Source: Sphingobacteriales bacterium
GTDB taxonomy: Bacteria; Bacteroidota; Bacteroidia; Chitinophagales; UBA2359
DNA length: 64,000 bases
Assembly: GCA_016711295.1 (NCBI GenBank)
Contig: JADJTE010000006.1
Coordinates: forward strand, 62,001-126,000
Reading direction: 5' to 3'
Every line of letters begins with the position of its first letter. The stretch's first letter is position 1. Both the position numbers and the translations under genes were made by a program. The notes below the pieces were generated by a model. The model ran no database searches. It worked only from the letters and a program-made list of their open reading frames with translations, and had not been told where the DNA came from. This document shows, in pieces, positions 49,835 through 59,001 of the stretch.

Positions 49835-50086
49835 CTACAGAACGAGGGTCAAAAGACCTACAACTACGCCGAAAAGAGCAACACCCTCAACAAGGGCGGC
49901 TGCCAAAATCATGTTGGCGCGGATGTCGTTTACTGCTTCGGGCTGGCGAGCAATAGCTTCGACTGCCGAGCCACCGATGCGACCTACGCCGACACCTGCG
50001 CCCAAAGCTGCCAAACCTGCACCGATACCGCCGCCTACGCCTGCGATATTGCCCGATACCTCTAATAACATGGGTAAAAAGTCCAT
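49835..50086 (-). CDS. atpE: ATP synthase Fo c subunit
   Basis: An 83-residue hairpin of two membrane helices forming the c ring. Helix 1 is rich in Gly/Ala (GVGGGIGAGLAALGAGVGVG), the polar loop is ARQPEA, and the ion-carrying glutamate is in AALVEGVALFG on helix 2. The residue after the glutamate is glycine rather than the Ser/Thr of sodium-type rings, which favours proton coupling. The frame is intact. Confidence 0.96.
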   Translation of the reverse strand: MDFLPMLLEVSGNIAGVGGGIGAGLAALGAGVGVGRIGGSAVEAIARQPEAVNDIRANMILAAALVEGVALFGVVVGLLTLVL

Positions 50087-50266
50087 AATGATATGGTTAA
50101 AAAGTGAAATTATGTTTAATATTGATATTCAAAGGCAATTAAGTAATGCTAAAATAATAAGTTAACGATTTAGGTTTCAAAAACATGCCGCTTGCTTGGT
50201 TTGCTGTTTCGATTTCGCTAAGTTATTTTTTGACAGGTACTAATCTTGCCATTTTATTCTATTTTT

Positions 50267-51514
50267 CTAATGGTGCGCTTCGTTTTTGTGGTGGTCGTGC
50301 GAGTGGTCTTCTAAGGCTTGCCCTATAAATACCGCTGACAAGGTAGTGAATACGTATGCTTGAAGGGCTGCTACAAATAATTCTAATACGTTCATAAACA
50401 GCATAAACAAAGCCGAAATAATACTTGCCCCAAAACCTACCGCCGAGCCACCTACGTGTGCCGCAATAAAAATAATACCTACCAAGCTCAAGATGATGAT
50501 GTGCCCTGCCATAATATTGGCAAACAAACGTATCATCAAGGCAAATGGTTTGATAAATATCGACAATATTTCGATGGGCACCATTAGAAATTTAACGCCA
50601 AGCGGAATACCGGGCGGGTTAAAAATGTGTCCCCAATATGATTTGGTGCCATTGATGTTGATAAGTACAAAGGTAAATACGGCTAAGGTGGCAGTGACGG
50701 CTATATTGCCCATTACGTTGCCGCTACCCGGAAAAATGGGTATTAAACCTAATATATTGCTAATCCAAATAAAGAAAAAGATGGTCAGCAAGTAGGGCAT
50801 AAATCGGGTGTATTTGTTGCCCAGATTGGGTTTGGCAATGTCTTCGCGCACAAACAAAATAATAGGTTCAAAGAACGATTGTAAGCCGCGCGGTACGCTG
50901 CGTTTGCCATAAGCAGATGCCACAGACGTAAAGACCAAAATCATAATCAGTGCTGCCAATAGCATCGTAAACACTACGCGCGTTATCGAAAAATCGAAAA
51001 AGGAAGCGCGTGAGGCGGGATATTGTTTGCCTTGATGCTCTACGGTGAGTTGTTTGGTTTTGGGGTCTTCGTGTACGTGTACGCCCGCTACTTCGCCCGT
51101 CGGAAACGTGGGGTCGTCAACGGCATTCAATACGCCGTGTTTGCTCACATAGCCATTGTAAGCACTGTGTCCATGATGAAATTTGTTAGACAAGAAAAAA
51201 TCGAAGCCGCGCTCTTTGTGATAGGGCATACAAGGCAGCGGGATACTTACATCGTGAAACAAGTGAAACTCGTGCCCGTCAGTGATGTGGTTCATAATCA
51301 TCTTGGCCAAATCAGGACCTTTGGCTTTTTCGTCGTGGGCGGCAGTGCCGTGCTGCGCAGCAGTGTCGTGTGCGTCGTGGGTAGTTGTAGCAGCGGGTTG
51401 CGCTTGGGCGGGGGTCGTAGCGGGTGCGCTATGCTGTTCGGTGTTATGCTGGGCTTGTACCGCAAAGCAGCCCAACAAACCCAACAAAATGCCAATTGAT
51501 AGGATATTTTTCAT
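50267..51514 (-). CDS. atpB: ATP synthase Fo a subunit, long N-terminal extension
   Basis: A polytopic subunit forming the half-channels. ATG 51514 opens a signal-like segment (MKNILSIGILLGLLGCFAV) and then a His/Ala/Thr-rich periplasmic extension of about 130 residues, which is common in Bacteroidota AtpB. The core follows, with NLGNKYTRFMPYLLTIFFFI, the essential arginine in FALMIRLFANIMAGH, and the last helix ELFVAALQAYVFTTL. About 415 residues. First gene of the atp operon; a TACCTTTG -7-like box is about 110 bp upstream. Confidence 0.94.
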   Translation of the reverse strand: MKNILSIGILLGLLGCFAVQAQHNTEQHSAPATTPAQAQPAATTTHDAHDTAAQHGTAAHDEKAKGPDLAKMIMNHITDGHEFHLFHDVSIPLPCMPYHKERGFDFFLSNKFHHGHSAYNGYVSKHGVLNAVDDPTFPTGEVAGVHVHEDPKTKQLTVEHQGKQYPASRASFFDFSITRVVFTMLLAALIMILVFTSVASAYGKRSVPRGLQSFFEPIILFVREDIAKPNLGNKYTRFMPYLLTIFFFIWISNILGLIPIFPGSGNVMGNIAVTATLAVFTFVLININGTKSYWGHIFNPPGIPLGVKFLMVPIEILSIFIKPFALMIRLFANIMAGHIIILSLVGIIFIAAHVGGSAVGFGASIISALFMLFMNVLELFVAALQAYVFTTLSAVFIGQALEDHSHDHHKNEAHH

Positions 51515-51624
51515 GTCTTGTTGTTGCAAAAATTTCGTGCCTAATCCATACCCTACACAAACGAAATAGTTTCGGGATAATAATAGATTATGACTTTTGG
51601 CAATAAGTTGCCTTAATTTTGCCG

Positions 51625-51632
51625 CAAAGGTA
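51625..51632 (-). promoter_or_regulatory. Candidate -7 box of the atp operon
   Basis: TACCTTTG on the minus strand fits TAnnTTTG. The position 19 bp upstream reads TTCG instead of TTTG. It would give a leader of about 100 nt for atpB. Confidence 0.42.
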
Positions 51633-51722
51633 CGAACTTATCTCTGAATACCGAAGTTTTTTTTTGTTTTTCGTTTTTTTGGTTAATTAACCACTGCATT
51701 AGTGCGTTAGATAAGTTTGTAC

Positions 51723-51858
51723 GTACCTATTTAGGGTATAGGGTTTGGGGTATAGGGTATAATGTGGGCTATATCTATCTAATAATGCCTGACATCGTTG
51801 CATATTCGATTAGAAATAGCGATTCCTGTGGGCTACTCCTACAAGGCTAAATAGTTAC
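51723..51858. mobile_element. MITE-like element, 136 bp, with 8-bp target duplication
   Basis: It starts GTACCTATTTAG (one mismatch) and ends CTAAATAGTTAC. The flanks are GTTTGTAC on both sides (51715-51722 and 51859-51866). Its interior matches the 31791 copy in the same orientation (TCTAATAATGCCT.ACATCG, CATATTCGATTAGAAAT). It lies in the divergent region between atpB and the acyl-CoA dehydrogenase gene; nothing else is seen in 51530-52116 apart from promoter-like boxes. Confidence 0.93.
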
Positions 51859-52076
51859 GTTTGTACAAACAAAATACCCTCGTTTTGCGTTACTTTTAAT
51901 TATCCATAAACGAATGTCGAATATTTATTTAATGCTTGTGAATGTAAATCCAAAACGTTATGTATACGTATACCTACGCACGTGCGCGTAAGGAGAAGCC
52001 GATTTATCTCCAAGCCGCCGCACCCAATAGCACAAAAAACCACTATTCACTCATAGCACATTTAGCCCAAAAAGAT

Positions 52077-52084
52077 TACCTTTG
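52077..52084 (+). promoter_or_regulatory. Candidate -7 box before the acyl-CoA dehydrogenase gene
   Basis: TACCTTTG, 32 bp before the ATG at 52117, matches TAnnTTTG; no clear -33 box accompanies it. Confidence 0.38.
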
Positions 52085-52116
52085 CTGCATCTTGTCAATT
52101 TATCTATTCCCCTCCG

Positions 52117-53319
52117 ATGTATCACAATCCATTTAACCCCTTTACCGACGAACACAACTTATTGCGCCTTTCGTTCCGCGAATTTCTAAGCCGCGAAATT
52201 ATGCCTTATATCGAGGAATGGGAGCAAAACAAGCATTGCGAGGCAAGCGTATTCCGCAAAATGGGCGAGCAAGGCTATTTTGGTGTTACGTTTCCGAGCG
52301 AATATGGCGGCAGCAATATGGATTTGTGGAGTGCCGTAGTCATTGCCGAAGAATTGGCACATGCCAATTGCGGCGGTTTGGCTATGTCGCTTTATGCACA
52401 TACTTATTTGCCCCTGCCGCTCATCAACTCCTTGGGCAGCGAGTGGCAAAAACAAACTTACTTAGCTCCTGCCTTGCGCGGCGAAAAAATTGCCGCCTTA
52501 GCCATCACCGAACCCGGCGCGGGGTCTGATGTAGGAGGTATCCAAACCACTGCACAAGACCACGGCGATTATTTCGTCCTCAATGGCTCCAAGATGTTTA
52601 TCACCAACGGCACCATCGCCGATTTTGTAGTGGTCGTCACGCGCACAGGACCTGGCTACGACATGAGCCTATTTATTGTCGATACCCATACACCGGGTTT
52701 CCGCGCCATTCCCGTAAAAAACAAATTGGGTATGCACAGTTCCGATACCGCCCAATTGTTTTTGGAAGATTGCATCGTGCCGCGACAAAACCTCATCGGC
52801 GACAAGAGCAACGGTTTCTATTATATTATGAACAATATACAAGAAGAACGCCTCATCGCTTGTGTTATGGGTACGGCAACTGCCGAGTTTGCCCTCTATA
52901 AAGCCATGCAATACACCAAAGAACGCGAAGCGTTTGGCAAACAAATCGGCAAATTTCAGGTCATACGCCACAAAATGGCAAAAAATGGCTATCGATGTAG
53001 AGGTCTGCCGCTCAATGGCATACCGCGCCGTACACGAATTTTAGAAAAAGGTCCCGAAGCTATCAAAATCGTAAGTATGGCAAAAGCCTTTATCTGCGAA
53101 CGTGCTTTTGATGTCGTCAACGAAGCCCTGCAAATACATGGCGGCTGGGGTTATATGGAAGACTACGGGTTAGCCCGCGCCCTACGCGATACTCGCCTAA
53201 TGACCGTCGGGGCGGGCACTACGGAGGTAATGCACGAAATTATCAGCAAAATGATAGTCGACGACGTGCGCCACCAACGCCAATTTGTCAAAGCCCGCGC
53301 TGGTGCCGAATTAAGCTAA
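52117..53319 (+). CDS. Acyl-CoA dehydrogenase, isovaleryl/long-chain-type
   Basis: A FAD flavoenzyme introducing the alpha-beta double bond in acyl-CoA. Signatures: ITEPGAGSDVGGIQT (FAD/substrate site), NGSKMFITNG and ALQIHGGWGYMEDY near the C-terminus. The position of the medium-chain catalytic glutamate is Ala (VGAGTTEVM), while IQEERLIAC carries a glutamate where isovaleryl- and long-chain-type enzymes place theirs, so it is probably active. Residues encoded at about 52980-53040 are out of frame between two compensating indels; the other frame reads MAIDVEVCRSMAYRAVHEF, which fits the family. Likely in fatty-acid or leucine breakdown; no partner genes are adjacent. Confidence 0.88.
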   Translation: MYHNPFNPFTDEHNLLRLSFREFLSREIMPYIEEWEQNKHCEASVFRKMGEQGYFGVTFPSEYGGSNMDLWSAVVIAEELAHANCGGLAMSLYAHTYLPLPLINSLGSEWQKQTYLAPALRGEKIAALAITEPGAGSDVGGIQTTAQDHGDYFVLNGSKMFITNGTIADFVVVVTRTGPGYDMSLFIVDTHTPGFRAIPVKNKLGMHSSDTAQLFLEDCIVPRQNLIGDKSNGFYYIMNNIQEERLIACVMGTATAEFALYKAMQYTKEREAFGKQIGKFQVIRHKMAKNGYRCRGLPLNGIPRRTRILEKGPEAIKIVSMAKAFICERAFDVVNEALQIHGGWGYMEDYGLARALRDTRLMTVGAGTTEVMHEIISKMIVDDVRHQRQFVKARAGAELS

Positions 53320-53383
53320 GCGCGTATAGCACCCACCAAATAGGCGGCACCTCCATGCGTCTTTACGTAGTAAATACACCTAA

Positions 53384-53441
53384 AAATTGCCATTATAATC
53401 TGCCTATGATTGCTCATATAGCCCGATTATAACGGCAATTT
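53384..53441. terminator. Hairpin between convergent genes
   Basis: AAATTGCC and TTATAATC (53384-53400) pair with GATTATAA and GGCAATTT (53425-53441), with one mismatch between the two helices and a 24-nt loop. It lies between the acyl-CoA dehydrogenase stop and the convergent T9SS gene. Confidence 0.68.
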
Positions 53442-53475
53442 GCTTCTTGGCACTTTATACAGCTATAAGGCAGAT

Positions 53476-55527
53476 TTATTGCCAAACAATGCGGCGGCTA
53501 TATTGGGCCTGTTGGCTGCGCAATTCGAGAATATAGACCCCAAAAGGCGCATTGCTTAACGACAGTACCAACTCAGTACTATTAGCGGGCAAATTAGCCT
53601 GGGCTATGGCGTGTCCGCTCAGGTCATAAACCGATACGCGCACTTCCGACAATAATGCCGATGCCGTATAGTTCACGCGAAGGTCTTTGCCCACTTGTAC
53701 GGCATTTAGCCTCACTTGAGGTAGATGAACTCCGCTACTCAATTGCGCTTCGTCATAGATAACGTATGATTGCACCAAGCTACACCCGTGGTCGCCCGTG
53801 ATGGTAACGCTATAAGTGCCCGCTACTAAATCCGTAGCCGACGAACTGCCAAGCCCCGCATCGTGCGACCAAGCATAACTATATTCATACATATCCGTAT
53901 TTAACACAATAGCCCCGCTTTGTCCGTTCTGCGTATTGGCATTGGTCAATTGCACATCAAAAGGCACTTGAATGCCTTCATAATTATTTACGTATGTTGT
54001 ATAAATATATTGGCAACCATTGGCATTTGTCAGCGTCACCGTATAATAGCCCTCTGCCAGTTGGGTGGCTTCGTTGCTATTGAGGTTGGCATTGTGCGAC
54101 CAAGTATAACTATAACCTTCGGGACAAATAATACTGCCTATGCTTTGCCCGCAATAGGTAGCTTGCCCAATAAATGATGAGGAAAAGTTGACGGGATAAG
54201 CCGCATTATGGTATAAGTCGGCATAAACTTCATAGCTGCAAGCCCCTGGCGCATCTACCATTACAGTATAGTGTCCTGCGGGCAGGTTGCTTGCTATATC
54301 GCTGGTCAGAGTTGGGTCGTGTGCCCATACAAACGTAGAATTGGGCAAATAGTATTGTAGCTGTATGCTGCCATTGCTATTGCCACAAGTAGGATGTTGT
54401 GTTTGTGCCCAGGCATAATTGGCATTTTGGTTCAATATTTGGATATCATAGGTTGCCAAGCGTTTGCAGCCATTGGCATCGGTCACATCGCATATATATC
54501 GCGGGACATCATCCAAAAACATACCGATTGATCCTCCTGCCGTCAACTGGTTTATCTGTACGCCATTGCCTATCATATTGCCATATTGGTTGTACCATAT
54601 TACGGTATAGGGTGCTGTGCCTCCTGTTATATCTATACTGATGCTGCCGTCTTTGCTGCCTGAGCAGGACTCATGCTGTATCGTAGCCGTTACTTGGGGC
54701 GCGTCGGTATCGCTAATATGGGTTAGGTGGTCGATATAGGGAAACATACCGCCGCCGCCGTCGATGCGCATTTTGTATAGACCCGAGCGCAAATTTTCTA
54801 TATCCGACGAATTGCCGACTAAACCCACGCCGCCGCTCAATGAATACCAACGCGGGTTGTCGGGTATAGCTGGGTTGCCGCTCATTGTTTCGGTGACAGT
54901 AGTAGCGATGCTGCCGTTATTGTCGTCGCAGTTGGCATCGGTCGTATTGGTGCTAATGGCTAATGGCGGTGCGTAGGCGGGTTGTATCCATTTCAATTCA
55001 GCCACCGCAAAACCCATTTTATCAGCCCATTGCGGCAGTTCGGCGTAGGGCATTTGGGCAATATAGGCATAGTTCATTTCGTCGGCAATGCGGCATGCGA
55101 GGGCTTCGTAGCCTGTTTCGCGTATCAGATGCCCCACTGCGCAAGCCGTATTATATCGGTCTATAAAATACGGAATGGTCGTGTCGTGGTAGGTATTTTT
55201 CGGAAATACGCCCGCTTTCCAATAGTCCCTAAGTAGGTCTAAGCAATGGGATCTGTTAGCGCGTTGGTCGGCATTTAAGTGGCTTAGGTCTGCACGGCGC
55301 AAGGTACTTTCTACAGTCATTAGGTGCAGACGAATAAGCCGTTCATGGTCGGCAAACTCAATGGGTTGTTGCAAATACGGGTCGGTGCTGGGGCGGACGC
55401 GCCATTGGGCATTTAAGTCGCACAATTGTTCGTATACCGTAGGAGCGGCATACAGATGGCTCCCACTCAGCAGCAAGGCGGCTATCCAAAAGAGGATAGT
55501 AGCAGGTAAAAAATGGCTTGGTTTCAT
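53476..55527 (-). CDS. Secreted SprB-repeat-like protein with T9SS tail
   Basis: About 683 residues. ATG 55527 starts a signal peptide (MKPSHFLPATILFWIAALLL region, ending near LYA). An N-terminal domain of a type seen in other Bacteroidota exported proteins follows, with DTTIPYFIDRYNTACAVGHL and YAYIAQMPYAELPQWADKMG. Four or five SprB/PKD-like modules come next (TNTTDANCDDNNGSI, ATIQHESCSGSKDGSI, PTCGNSNGSIQL, AGTYSVTITGDHGCSLV), then a T9SS type A sorting domain. The frame is intact across its whole length. Probably a surface or adhesive protein; no catalytic motif is visible. Confidence 0.8.
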   Translation of the reverse strand: MKPSHFLPATILFWIAALLLSGSHLYAAPTVYEQLCDLNAQWRVRPSTDPYLQQPIEFADHERLIRLHLMTVESTLRRADLSHLNADQRANRSHCLDLLRDYWKAGVFPKNTYHDTTIPYFIDRYNTACAVGHLIRETGYEALACRIADEMNYAYIAQMPYAELPQWADKMGFAVAELKWIQPAYAPPLAISTNTTDANCDDNNGSIATTVTETMSGNPAIPDNPRWYSLSGGVGLVGNSSDIENLRSGLYKMRIDGGGGMFPYIDHLTHISDTDAPQVTATIQHESCSGSKDGSISIDITGGTAPYTVIWYNQYGNMIGNGVQINQLTAGGSIGMFLDDVPRYICDVTDANGCKRLATYDIQILNQNANYAWAQTQHPTCGNSNGSIQLQYYLPNSTFVWAHDPTLTSDIASNLPAGHYTVMVDAPGACSYEVYADLYHNAAYPVNFSSSFIGQATYCGQSIGSIICPEGYSYTWSHNANLNSNEATQLAEGYYTVTLTNANGCQYIYTTYVNNYEGIQVPFDVQLTNANTQNGQSGAIVLNTDMYEYSYAWSHDAGLGSSSATDLVAGTYSVTITGDHGCSLVQSYVIYDEAQLSSGVHLPQVRLNAVQVGKDLRVNYTASALLSEVRVSVYDLSGHAIAQANLPANSTELVLSLSNAPFGVYILELRSQQAQYSRRIVWQ

Positions 55528-55656
55528 GATAATCATGGTTTTAGGGTAAAAAAACAAAACAAAGATAGCTCAAAAAATGACAAAATACAAATGTCTATTG
55601 CAAAACATCGGAATCATGATATTTCCAATTCAAAAACAGCAGCATGGTAGAATTTT

Positions 55657-55920
55657 TGAACTATTAGGTGTAGTTTTGTTGCTGCCTAACCCAATGAACG
55701 AAGAGAGAGACATATAAGTTGCTTATTAGACTTCCTACGAAATTACATCTCTACGGGGCACAACTGATGCTTTATCCCTAACGGGATTGAGAAATTATTT
55801 TTTAGCACTAAAATGCTTGACCTATAAGGCTTTTCAATGCCATAACACCCGTGTTCCGCTTCACGGGCTTTTGCAAAAAGTCTAATCAAAACAGCGAGGT
55901 GCAAATGCCTAAATAGTTAC
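55657..55920. repeat. Possible decayed member of the MITE family
   Basis: The right end GCCTAAATAGTTAC (55907-55920) is identical to the end of the 374-bp element at 62857. A decayed left end (TGAACTATTAGG) is at 55657. No 8-bp duplication is present, so the boundaries are uncertain. The interior has short hairpins around CTACGGGG and TCCC-TAAC-GGGA. No gene is seen between 55528 and 56166. Confidence 0.45.
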
Positions 55921-56166
55921 CTTTTCTATTACGGTTCTATATTTTTGCTCGGTGTTCATTTTGCAAAAGTAATAAGAAAACTCATACTTTTATAGACTTT
56001 GTTGATAAAGTTAATGTCAATCTTACATTAGCACACCACCCCGAAACATGAATACTGCACCCCCAACTGCTTTGCCGCCGAGCTTAATTTCATACAATAC
56101 GCGCTTTTGTTTACCCAAAACGCCAACTACAACTTTATCCCCCCTTTTGGGTTCAACTACTTCGCT

Positions 56167-56925
56167 ATGTCCCAACGCATTGTCTCATTAGTGCCTTCAC
56201 AAACCGAATTATTAGCCTATTTGGGTTTAGATGCTGAAGTAGTCGGCATTACTCGTTTTTGTATTCACCCCGCACATTGGTATCGGACTAAGCAGCGCAT
56301 AGGGGGCACTAAGGATTTTCGGGTCGATCAGATTGCCGCGCTACGCCCCGATTTGATTCTCGCCAACAAAGAAGAAAATACTCAAGAGGGCATTGCTCAG
56401 TTAGCCACCCAACACGAGGTTTGGGTCAGCGATGTCAACACTTTTGCCGATGCCTTGTCGATGATACAGACCATAGGCGGTCTCACCCAACGACGCGACG
56501 CGGCTGCCGACTTGATAAACCGCCTCTAAACTGCCTTAGCACAGCATTTGCCCGCCCTACCCACGCAACGCCGCTTGCGGGTAGCCTACCTAATATGGCG
56601 CAATCCCTATATGGTGGCAGCAAACGATACATTTATACAAGATATGATGACCAACATAGTAGGCTTGGACAATGTATTTGCACATCTATCGCGCTATCCT
56701 GTTGTTACTTTGCCCCAGCTTGCTGCCGAACGCCCCGATTTGGTCTTGTTATCGTCCGAGCCTTATCCGTTCCGCGAGCGTCATATTGCCGAATTGCGCG
56801 AGATATTGGGCAGCGCGGTACGCATCGAGCTAACCGACGGCGAGATGTGGTCGTGGTATGGCAGCCGGCTATTACAAGCTATCCCTTATCTATCAATGCT
56901 CCGCAAAGTTTGGGGTAGTGCATAA
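56167..56925 (+). CDS. Periplasmic-binding-protein-like (BtuF/FepB type) protein, in-frame stop
   Basis: A helical-backbone metal or cobalamin receptor domain: RIVSLVPSQTELLAYLGL, DAEVVGITRFCIHP, GGTKDFRVDQIAALRPDLIL in the first lobe; NIVGLDNVF, PQLAAERPDLVLLSSEPYPF in the second. The start at ATG 56167 gives no clear signal peptide, as seen in some family members that act in the cytosol or are misassigned. A TAA at 56527-56529 interrupts the frame; the same frame continues with LPALPTQRRLRVAYLIW, so a single base error is likely. Corrected length is about 252 residues. No permease or ATPase gene is adjacent. Confidence 0.8.
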
Positions 56926-56930
56926 AAAAA

Positions 56931-56955
56931 GCCTCCGACAGAACTGTCAGAGGCT
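56931..56955. terminator. Bidirectional terminator
   Basis: GCCTC-c-GACAG (56931-56941) with CTGTC-a-GAGGC (56945-56955), preceded by seven A and followed by TTCCTTT. Shared by the binding-protein gene and the convergent repeat-protein gene. Confidence 0.85.
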
Positions 56956-56995
56956 TCCTTTCATCAAGTTAGGCTACTTAAAACCAAATTCTCAA

Positions 56996-57943
56996 TTATT
57001 CAACGCCTAAAGCGCGGAGGGTTTCCATGTTGAGGTTACCTGCGGGCAAATTGTTGTCTTTTTGGAATTGGATTAAGGCTTTACGCGTAAGCGGGCCTAA
57101 TACGTTGTCAGTAGGACCTGGGTCATAACCACGCGATTTGAGAGCTTGTTGAACAGCAATAATCTTAGATGTCGTGATTTTTGCTTCGCACAATACCTCT
57201 ACCCAATCAGTGAAGCCGCCAGTTTTAACCAATTTTTTGGTCGTAACGGTGCTGTACTCAGCGGGAATCTCTACTTCGCGGGTGGTAGCGGGGCTACGCA
57301 ATACCGATTTAGTAACGGTACGGTATTCAGCGGGGATTTCGCGCTCTTGAACGTTAGCCGGTTGCTGTACTACTGCTTTGGTGATAGTTTTGAACTCAGC
57401 AGGAATAGGAATTTCGCGCGACGAAGCCGGTGATTTTAACACTTGTTTAGTGATGGTTTTGTACTGAGCGGGAACTTCAGTCAAACACCATACTTTACAT
57501 TTTTCGGGGTCTTCGCTCAAGCAATTGCGGTCGGCACGACCAGCAACCCATTTGGTAGTAGCAGGCGAAACCAAAACTTGTTCAGTAACAGTTTCAAATA
57601 CCGGTGGAACATATTCTAAGCGTGAACCCGCTTCTTTGGTCATAAGCTCTTCGGTGGTGGTGGTGAAGGTAGCAGGAACTACTTCCAATACTTTGTAGGC
57701 TTCTTTTACCAAAACTTGTCCGGTTACAGTTTCAAAAACTGCGGGAACTACCTCTAAGCGCGAAGATGCTTCTTTCAAGAGGATTTGTTCAGTAACAGTG
57801 TCGTACTGGTCAGGAATTAAACATTTTGCATAGCATTTGCCCGGTTGTGCGTTGGGGGGTAAGTCGCCACCGTCTTGTGCCATCAAATTAGTTCCTACAG
57901 CCCAAAGTGCCGTACACCCAAGAGCTAATAGTAATCTTTTCAT
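56996..57943 (-). CDS. Exported repeat protein with C-terminal peptidoglycan-binding domain
   Basis: About 315 residues. A signal peptide (MKRLLLALGCTALWAVGTNL, then MAQ) is followed by around eight short repeats of the form PA.F.TVT..VL...A..R (for example PAEYRTVTKSVLRSPATTRE). The C-terminal 65 residues form a PG_binding_1-type domain (IAVQQALKSRGYDPGPTDNV, LTRKALIQFQKDNNLP). It probably bridges the cell wall to another periplasmic or outer-membrane structure. Preceded by the best consensus promoter in the window, with a leader of about 88 nt, so it is likely well expressed. Four cysteines lie in the N-terminal and middle parts. Confidence 0.78.
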   Translation of the reverse strand: MKRLLLALGCTALWAVGTNLMAQDGGDLPPNAQPGKCYAKCLIPDQYDTVTEQILLKEASSRLEVVPAVFETVTGQVLVKEAYKVLEVVPATFTTTTEELMTKEAGSRLEYVPPVFETVTEQVLVSPATTKWVAGRADRNCLSEDPEKCKVWCLTEVPAQYKTITKQVLKSPASSREIPIPAEFKTITKAVVQQPANVQEREIPAEYRTVTKSVLRSPATTREVEIPAEYSTVTTKKLVKTGGFTDWVEVLCEAKITTSKIIAVQQALKSRGYDPGPTDNVLGPLTRKALIQFQKDNNLPAGNLNMETLRALGVE

Positions 57944-58037
57944 ACTCATGAAAATTTTAAAAAATGTTAAACAATAATAGCTTTATATTAATGAAATAAT
58001 GTCTTCGCTGCCTCAATATTAGGCTAAAAGAACAGCG

Positions 58038-58068
58038 CAAAGTTACGCGTTTATCTTGGATTACCAAA
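58038..58068 (-). promoter_or_regulatory. Consensus Bacteroidota promoter of the repeat/PG-binding gene
   Basis: On the minus strand TTTG (58065-58068) is separated by exactly 19 bp from TAACTTTG (58038-58045), a full match to TTTG-N19-TAnnTTTG. The 57944-58416 gap contains this promoter, a terminator hairpin near its right end, and no gene. Confidence 0.78.
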
Positions 58069-58356
58069 GCGTGACAATTTTTTTTTTTGAAAACTTGTCA
58101 TTTTAAGTATTTTTGGTAAGTTTTCACCGCTCAATTACGTTGAATGAGGGGCACTCGGTCAGTAAAATTGTTCTACGTCGTTAGAGCAGGCTACAAAATT
58201 GGCACCTCGCAAAACAGAGCAAGACAATGCATGAGACGTATTCAAGCCACAAAAGACACTATTTGTATCCTATAAATTTAGGGTCAATAAGTGTTTTTGA
58301 GAATATCTGTGCTTTATATCTACCCCTTGTCATGGTAGGACCGGTGCGTTATGCCA

Positions 58357-58399
58357 CTACAAACAAAGGACATTCAGCAACGAATGTCCTTTGTTGTAG
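58357..58399 (-). terminator. Strong hairpin after the thioredoxin-like gene
   Basis: CTACAA and CAAAGGACATTC (with one bulged A) pair exactly with GAATGTCCTTTG and TTGTAG around the loop AGCAAC. It lies 18 bp beyond the stop on the minus strand. Confidence 0.8.
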
Positions 58400-58416
58400 C
58401 AATAATAAAGAACAGT

Positions 58417-59001
58417 TTAATCGTCTGTTCGCGGCTGTTCTAAGGGCGACTCGTATATTTGGTTGAATAAGCCCCAGTCAATTTCGCGGTAATAGTCTTC
58501 GCCAAAAAATTTGAGCAATTTATCCATAAAAACGGGGTTCTGAAATCCAGGTATTGGCTGCGGGTTGCCCATATTTTCGTCTAAGAAAATAACCGATGGG
58601 TAATTAAGCCTGCCTCGTGTGAGATAAACCGCGATTTCGTGGATACCTTTTTCGCTCGCATCAGCTCTAAACACGTAGTTATTCTCTTTAAAAGAGATAG
58701 CGCGTTTAGTTTCAGCGTCCAACTTGACGGGGTAAAAATTTTCGTTGATGTACTCCGCTATAGCAGGATTTTCAAACGTCACCTTCTCCATGCGCAAGCA
58801 CCATGTACACCAATCGGTGTATAGATCAACAAAAACTTTTTTCGGGTTCTTTTTGTTTCTTTCCATAGCTTCCTCAAAAGTCATCCAATTGATGGCGGCT
58901 TTGTCGCTGGTTTGCACTTTGTCCGTGCCTTTGCTGCCCGGAGATTTGAACGACATACATAGGAGAGCAATTACGAAAAACGTCAGTAACCTTTGCGTCA
59001 T
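58417..59001 (-). CDS. Exported thioredoxin-family protein
   Basis: A 194-residue protein: signal peptide (MTQRLLTFFVIALLCMSF region), then a thioredoxin_7-type domain with VFVDLYTDWCTWCLRME, i.e. a CTWC redox pair, and NYPSVIFLDENMG, the cis-proline loop region. Such proteins reduce or isomerise disulphides in the periplasm; many Bacteroidota carry several. The gene is monocistronic, divergent from ubiX, and ends at a strong hairpin. Confidence 0.88.
   Translation of the reverse strand: MTQRLLTFFVIALLCMSFKSPGSKGTDKVQTSDKAAINWMTFEEAMERNKKNPKKVFVDLYTDWCTWCLRMEKVTFENPAIAEYINENFYPVKLDAETKRAISFKENNYVFRADASEKGIHEIAVYLTRGRLNYPSVIFLDENMGNPQPIPGFQNPVFMDKLLKFFGEDYYREIDWGLFNQIYESPLEQPRTDD

Noticed and set aside
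52117..53319. Acyl-CoA dehydrogenase as an inactive paralogue because the VGAGT site lacks glutamate
   Set aside because: Isovaleryl-type enzymes also have Ala at this site and use a glutamate in the E-R-L segment, which is present here (QEERL).
47459..56529. Reassignment of UAA to a sense codon
   Set aside because: Many intact genes in the window (e.g. the acyl-CoA dehydrogenase and methyltransferase genes) end in TAA at the expected family length, so TAA is a normal stop here.
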